Assembly: GCA_030141605.1 (NCBI GenBank)
Contig: JAQGDQ010000110.1
Span: 501,768 to 565,767 of the forward strand
From: Tubiluchus corallicola
Lineage: Eukaryota > Priapulida > Priapulimorpha > Priapulimorphida > Tubiluchidae
Length of the DNA: 64,000 nt
Reading direction: 5' to 3'
Shown here: piece after piece, positions 60,601-64,000 of the stretch
How the letters are laid out: each line of letters starts with the position of its first letter
Position numbering within the stretch: the stretch's first letter is position 1
The notes under the pieces: generated by a model
Database searches by the model: none
Seen by the model: the letters and a program-made list of their open reading frames with translations, nothing else
What the model was told of the DNA's origin: nothing
Made by a program: the position numbers and the translations under genes

Positions 60601-63600
60601 TATTTTCCTCAAAATTACTGTACAATTAATCCATGTAAAATTGCACCGAGTGAAAATCTGCTGATTGTAATGTACGATGACAAATGTATCAAGTACTGCA
60701 AGTTCCGATTTCACTTTTTTTATCCTATTTTACATTAGTGAATTTTCATTAAAGGTCTTAAAAAAGATAACTGATTCCATTTGAAACGCGTTAAAACGAT
60801 AACGATTAAAAATATGTAATTTTTACACACATCATTGTTTTTACTATTCATCAAAATGAACTCATTATTTTCACTGTATAATTAATAATATTAAAAATAA
60901 ACTACAATTCAATTCTGCCTGTGTTTGCAAGAAAAAAGTTGTTTTTTTAGGACAGTGCATCAATTTTTTTTTCAATTCTTTACAATCTCCACTCTATAAA
61001 AGGACTCACCTTCCATTAATGATGCAAAGAACACAAGGTTTTCAGAGTCTCCGTGGCTGGCTATCAAATCATACAGTATGCTGCGATTCTGACTTACGCA
61101 GTCCTGCAAGTTTAAATCCGTTTTCTACAACATTCATCACTAGATGGCACTATACGCATGTAAAATGCATGCATAATCGTTCAGTTAAGATGATGTGACA
61201 GTTTCAAACACTGTTGCTCTAAGTAAAATGGATGAATTATCGTGTAGATTTTAGATTTCCATTAGTATATGTGAGAACTAATGCAAATGTAGAGCATTAA
61301 CAAATAGTTTAAAAGTAAAATGCTAAAACTCTCAAAATAGTTTGATGCTTGTAGAAGAAATTCATACTATGCAAATAACGACAGCATTAAAAAGTTACTT
61401 TAGATAGGAATACTTTAAGCAGGTAATATCATTACAAGAATAAACTTGTTTGCATTTATTTTCACACTTCAGCACTTCTCACTTTGCAGTAGTAATAAAT
61501 ATATTTGATTGCAAAAAATCTGGTTATAACCCAATTTTCTACAATCGGATGGTAAAAAAATTGGTTATAACCAGATTTATTTATAATCGGATGGCACAAA
61601 ATTTGGTTATAAGCAGATTTTTTTATAATTGGGTGGCAAAAAATTTGGTTATAAACAGATTTTTTATAATATGATATCATGGGCCTAATATGCTTTTGCA
61701 CGTCCCAGCTTACTTTTACTTTCAAATTGCTAAGAAAGTCTCGAAAGTCATCCTGCAGCATTTTGTAATCCGGACTGAGGGACAAACCTTGCTCTCTCAA
61801 TTCTCCCAACTGATTCAGATAAATTTCTATCAACCAGGTTACCAATAGAGTCATCTGGGTTTTTTCCTGGGGAAAACAGCACAGAAGAGAAAATCAGACA
61901 GTGTTTAAATGAATGGAACTTACAATAATTTTAAAACATGTCATTTATATTAACAACAAAATGCTCACTGCTTATATTATTTAAAATTCAAACAATAAAT
62001 TTAAATTGATACGATACACGGCAAGAAAAATTGCTATACAAAAAACACCAATGCAAATGTCTTACATGCACTTTGATAGAAGAAAGTTTACGGAGTAAAA
62101 ATGTTTTCAGCGCGTCTTGTTCTTCAACTTGAATAAACTTCAGCGCTACTTCTTCAAACGAAGCTCGTGTCTGTGCATAATACTTTGCAGCCTCTTGGTA
62201 ACTAATGAAAGCACAATGAAAAACATTACAACATAACCAATACCATTACTAATGTATATAAATGCACGAACAAAAACGTAAGACTGTTTGGGAAAAGTGA
62301 ATTGATAATGTGAACGATATGTTGCAAGTTCTGATTGACCATAGACATGAACGTACTCACTTGCTCTTGTTAAAGAAATGCTCGGCTTGCTTTGTTAACA
62401 CTTGATCAAAGTTTGCTTGATTGTCCTACAGAGAAGTTGACCGAAAAGTAAAATGTTTAATAATGTCGTTGGCAAAGAGATAAACTATGGATATCTGAAT
62501 GATCGCTCATAATTGATAATTATCCACTAAGATAATTAAACACTGGATGCAAATGAATCTAACAAATCAAATATCAGACAGTTCGCTCACTAGGATTAAA
62601 CAGAAGGCTTTTGTGAAATTTGTTGGCACAAACAACTTTTTTCTGAAAATTGTATTTTTTATAGCATATATTGGGATAAAATAGCATAGCTTTAGAGTAT
62701 CACAAAAGTAAGGTGACATTATTAACAAATGCCATTGAACAATTAAATTGTTTGTGCACATTATTCTCCAACGAATTCTCAAGCTTGTGAAAATGCAATG
62801 CTTAGTTACAGTGCATAACTTGAGATTGATTCTTCAGATTGTAATAATTAATAAAATACGTTGTTCAGTGTTAAAAAAAGATTTACAATTACACAGTTTA
62901 AGTGACGACAATTCCTTAGGTGAAATACTCACCTTACTGTAAAGCTTTGCCAAATCATATTCTCCAGCCTTCAGGTACATTTGCCAAACATCTCTAAAAA
63001 GTAACGCAATTAGGTACATCAGTACAACAAAAATCATAGACAGATTCATGGATGTTTTTAATGAAGAATTCTACCTTTATTCTATCTTACAAAACAGATA
63101 TCTTGAATCTCATTACGAATTTCTTCTTCAGTGTTTATGTGAGCAACATGGCACATCTTGAATGAAAGATTGTAGAACTATCCTAGAGAAAATACAAAAA
63201 GTGCCATCCCACCGAGGAGGAAACCCATAATGGGTTTCGAAATATCTGTTTTGTAAGACAGAATAAAAGTAAATTTCTTCGTAAAAACTTTGTTGATTTT
63301 TGTTGTATTGACATGCCAAATTGATTAAAATCTTAGGAACATCAAGTTATAAACTTACAAACAGATAAAGATCAATAGTTTGAAAGAACTTTTTAATAGT
63401 ACACCAAAAATTTTAATGACAACAATCTAGCCTATATTCTACTGGTGTTTTAACCATTAATGACTACAATTTTAAATATCAAAGTGATATAGGCTATTCA
63501 CTATAAACTACACTAGTTATTTTCCAACAAGATGCATTTCACCTTTCTTCCTTGACAATTTTATACTTGAAGACAGCTGAGTCAGTGTAAGCCCAAATTG

Positions 63601-63646
63601 TTCCCTTCATGGGATCCTGAGCCAAGCCCAAAACTTTGCCAAATTT
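45839..63646 (-). CDS. VPS18: VPS18, C-terminal 630 residues, 16 exons (5' end beyond window)
   Basis: VPS18 is a core subunit of the HOPS and CORVET tethering complexes on endosomes and lysosomes. The exons, in gene order, are 63646-63543, 62993-62933, 62425-62361, 62201-62066, 61866-61714, 61103-61010, 59935-59685, 54587-54435, 53426-53295, 51626-51542, 50943-50816, 50020-49899, 48674-48557, 47666-47499, 46289-46231 and 45902-45839. They sum to 1893 nt, exactly 630 codons plus stop. Every junction keeps frame and uses GT-AG on the minus strand. The sequence tracks human VPS18 (973 aa) closely to the end. About 340 N-terminal residues, most of the beta-propeller, would lie beyond 64000. One intron (54588-59684) holds a nested gene. 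Confidence 0.95.
46904..47380. mobile_element. hAT-like MITE, copy 2 (477 bp)
   Basis: It starts CAGGGTCGGTTTTAAG; the reverse complement of its right end contains AAGGGCTGGTGCTAAG. It shares with 8878-9260 the blocks GATTTGTTCAAAT, GTGTGCACGAAGTTT, TTTCTTGATACAGTGA and AATTTTCTAA.TGGGCC. The flanks TTTTAAAG and TTTGTAAG look like a decayed 8-bp duplication. It lies in a VPS18 intron. Confidence 0.7.
48686..48823 (-). mobile_element. TTAA-bounded MITE family 1, copy D (fragment)
   Basis: TTAAAGGAAAACTGGATG, followed by the terminal about 140 bp of family 1 in the same orientation as copy A; the rest is missing. It lies in a VPS18 intron just upstream of the RING exon. Confidence 0.75.
49347..49856. 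mobile_element. TTAA-bounded MITE family 3 (510 bp)
   Basis: The left end TTAAAGGTCAAATAC and the reverse complement of the right end, TTAAAGGTCAAATTTA, share 13 exact bases. The interior is non-coding. A single copy is seen here, in a VPS18 intron. Confidence 0.65.
49899..63646 (-). CDS. VPS18: VPS18 end of propeller and clathrin-heavy-chain-like helical repeat region
   Basis: The first exon in the window (63646-63543) ends the propeller (GLAQDPMKGTIWAYTDSAVF). Exons down to 49899 form the helical solenoid. Landmarks conserved with vertebrate VPS18 are RDVWQMYLKAGEYDLAKLY, YQEAAKYYAQTRASFEEVAL, LYDLIASHGD, LFYKYSPILMETIPHQTVD, EQAIHNYLLSLYAKLAPDKL, LRKKLWLKIARHVVEDE and DILPFFPDFVTIDHFK. 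The coiled-coil helix EEMEEATESAQEIRAEIQAF in exon 50020-49899 leads into the RING. No lesion is seen. Confidence 0.94.
51061..51300 (+). repeat. tRNA-derived SINE candidate
   Basis: Box-A-like TGGCCCAGTGGC at about 51066 and box-B-like GGTGGGAACTCCAC at about 51104-51117 are followed by about 180 nt of non-tRNA sequence of higher GC than its surroundings. This fits a SINE with tRNA head and unrelated body. It lies in a VPS18 intron. Confidence 0.5.
52182..52301 (+). repeat. Tandem duplication, two units of 60 bp
   Basis: Two nearly identical 60-bp units. Each starts GGCTGAAGCTGAGTCAGTTG and contains CATCAGCTGACTCA and AAATCAGCTAGCT. GCTGAGTCAG and CAGCTGACTC are partial inverted copies within the unit. 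60 bp is a multiple of three, so the frame at 52077-52301 stays open, but it lies in a VPS18 intron and has no gene context. Confidence 0.7.
54675..55295 (+). mobile_element. TTAA-bounded MITE family 1, copy C (621 bp)
   Basis: The ends are TTAAAGCAAAACCGGAC and (reverse complement) TTAAAAGAAGACGGGAT. It is collinear with copy B at 40922-41534. It lies in the VPS18 intron that also holds the nested channel gene. Confidence 0.85.
56181..57857 (+). CDS. DEG/ENaC family sodium channel subunit, intronless, nested in VPS18
   Basis: A complete 558-residue channel subunit. It has an N-terminal His-Gly gating motif (H17-G18), TM1 at about 31-53, the post-TM1 FPAVTICN signature at 75-82, and a large Cys-rich extracellular loop with TCLITCLQSYVVKYCGCEPG. 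TM2 spans about 509-540, with the G-x-S selectivity motif (GFS, 521-523) inside LYLGFSILGMIEVLEL. In the family, three subunits form a plasma-membrane channel, opened by protons, peptides or force according to subfamily; the subtype cannot be told here. I chose the ATG at 56181. The frame extends upstream to a GTG at 56136, but no ATG lies there. The gene is one exon, on the strand opposite VPS18, inside its 54588-59684 intron. No defect is seen. Confidence 0.92.
   Translation: MPALEKLKEFAENASMHGVGSISRSKSIIRRIIWSLLTIASAVFIMYVLIVLLTQYFSYNIVKQMSSEYREAIVFPAVTICNANVEHSGHLHDAITLGYENYSQNTKVPCNFADICTESDEGCEIVGKVDATGFLNECTIGGTTDFLPNITHYYNGHWLNEMISECKLGNKQNVQNDKICRLSQRFTHHILGNCFTIFISDKPDAKLPYMTMSLDGTSKLKMVVNVGLEHYSILSRYWHYRQAGISYAIHPPQYMPVVPSEFNFALIGTHLRSTVQITESNLEPGAGNCTPDSDLDKKNDAYKTQFGVSYQQKTCLITCLQSYVVKYCGCEPGLAPRTTASNLISCDTKCQTPVSGFDADLCCQEDYTTVTIAEAKCDCPQSCHIVYYDISTDRFGEGSWNKKEIVKSLVASSIVNEFNATDSDEIGPDNIHYNDIVTALESVGCNLTLEDCFPLNMSIYDHSSYHNYLTDIKHPHSEYTAVVTLEVALSPNPVTVIKDVYEYSLLQLGAEFGGLAGLYLGFSILGMIEVLELVIDLISAPFGHGNDRKDEVKNINVN
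57927..57997 (+). terminator. Polyadenylation signals of the DEG/ENaC gene
   Basis: AATAAA occurs at 57927-57932 and 57992-57997, 70 and 135 nt after the stop codon. A short 3'UTR and complete gene within about 1.9 kb is therefore likely. Confidence 0.55.
58550..59080 (+). pseudogene. Decayed LINE 3' end (C-terminal zinc motif of ORF2)
   Basis: On the plus strand, NVLAKFRCGVAQIRLETGRY is followed by YKGLPED, a stop, LLCNINSFKSELHVLTECEL and YQDIRHCLY. The C..C...H....C pattern after a GRYKGLP-type block is typical of the end of LINE reverse transcriptase proteins. Stops and frame changes mark a relic. It lies between the channel gene and VPS18 exon 59685-59935. Confidence 0.65.
60101..60171 (+). 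repeat. tRNA-derived element (SINE head or tRNA pseudogene)
   Basis: GGTGTAGTGGTTAGCATAC (D-arm, box A), CTGCCAGGATAGCAG (foldable anticodon arm without the usual T before the anticodon) and CTGGGTTCGAATACCAG (T-arm, box B) are in correct order and spacing. The acceptor stem does not pair, so it is not a working tRNA gene. Confidence 0.6.
61508..61680. repeat. Tandem repeat, about four units of 42 bp
   Basis: TTGGTTATAA recurs at about 61520, 61561, 61603 and 61645, with AGATTT, TATAATCGGATGG and CAAAAAATT between. The 41-42 bp period is close to 14 codons, so frames stay open on both strands. It lies directly after the donor of VPS18 exon 61714-61866. Confidence 0.8.
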
Positions 63647-64000
63647 CTGCAAATAGTCCAATAATATAATGTTAGCTAGAAGTGAAATTCTTAATATTTG
63701 TCAAAGTGAGGGATTAATTCATGAATAAGGGTGGATTAATCACACACTGATAATGCCTAAACCAATTTGCCACTAACGATAATTTCATAAATTACCACGA
63801 CTTTATAAAAAGGTTTTTTAAATTTACCTTTTTACTAAATTTTTTAAAAACTAACATGTTAAAGTGCTTCATGGTTATTTGCTATATTCTTATATTGGAG
63901 TTGAGAAATAAAGCCATGTGAACAAATGAATACTACTTCTGCTGATTCTCCCACTGCTGCTGCTGCTCTTACTACTACTACTACTTACCACTACTGTTAC
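63647..64000 (-). other. VPS18 intron, continuing beyond window
   Basis: AT-rich intron sequence upstream of exon 63543-63646. It ends in a compound trinucleotide repeat (CTGCTGCTGCTG then ACTACTACTACT) at about 63953-63995. No further exon is visible. Confidence 0.55.

Overview
The window is a piece of animal nuclear DNA: AT-rich, with long spliced genes using GT-AG introns, and many decayed mobile elements in the introns. Gene content (peroxidasin, VPS18, CC2D1 and a DEG/ENaC channel) fits an invertebrate metazoan. I cannot place it in a phylum from sequence alone. All exon joins below were made by eye from splice sites, reading phase and family knowledge.

Layout. (1) 1-7.6 kb: an inverted-repeat-bounded element (604-1340), then an intronless CC2D1 gene on the minus strand (2196-4781), then a LINE reverse-transcriptase relic (5109-5740). 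(2) 7.6-42.1 kb: a complete peroxidasin gene on the plus strand. It has a TATA-containing promoter, a likely 5'UTR intron and 28 coding exons that sum to exactly 1465 codons (1464 aa plus stop). Domain order is signal peptide, LRRs, four Ig domains, animal haem peroxidase, a conserved R-S-R-R processing site, a coiled-coil-like stretch, and a VWC domain that appears to stop halfway. Its introns carry a 5.1 kb Ty3/gypsy-type LTR retrotransposon (20429-25530, antisense, perfect 5-bp target duplication, inactivated), several TTAA-bounded MITEs, a hAT-like MITE with a perfect 8-bp duplication, and an about 18-unit minisatellite. (3) 42.1-45.8 kb: mostly no recognisable gene, with a possible unknown two-exon gene end at 43714-44335 and another LINE relic. 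(4) 45.8-63.6 kb: VPS18 on the minus strand. Sixteen exons give the last 630 residues through the RING-H2 stop; the N-terminal part of the beta-propeller lies beyond the window. (5) Nested in one VPS18 intron, on the opposite strand, is a complete intronless DEG/ENaC channel gene (56181-57857).

The genes do not form a pathway. CC2D1 and VPS18 both act in endolysosomal traffic (ESCRT-III; HOPS/CORVET), peroxidasin cross-links basement-membrane collagen IV outside the cell, and the channel is a plasma-membrane sodium channel. Their closeness looks incidental. The most unusual material is structural: the half-length VWC domain of peroxidasin, the intronless CC2D1 and nested channel genes, and several distinct small transposon families shared between the introns of neighbouring genes. 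I found no convincing undescribed biological system.
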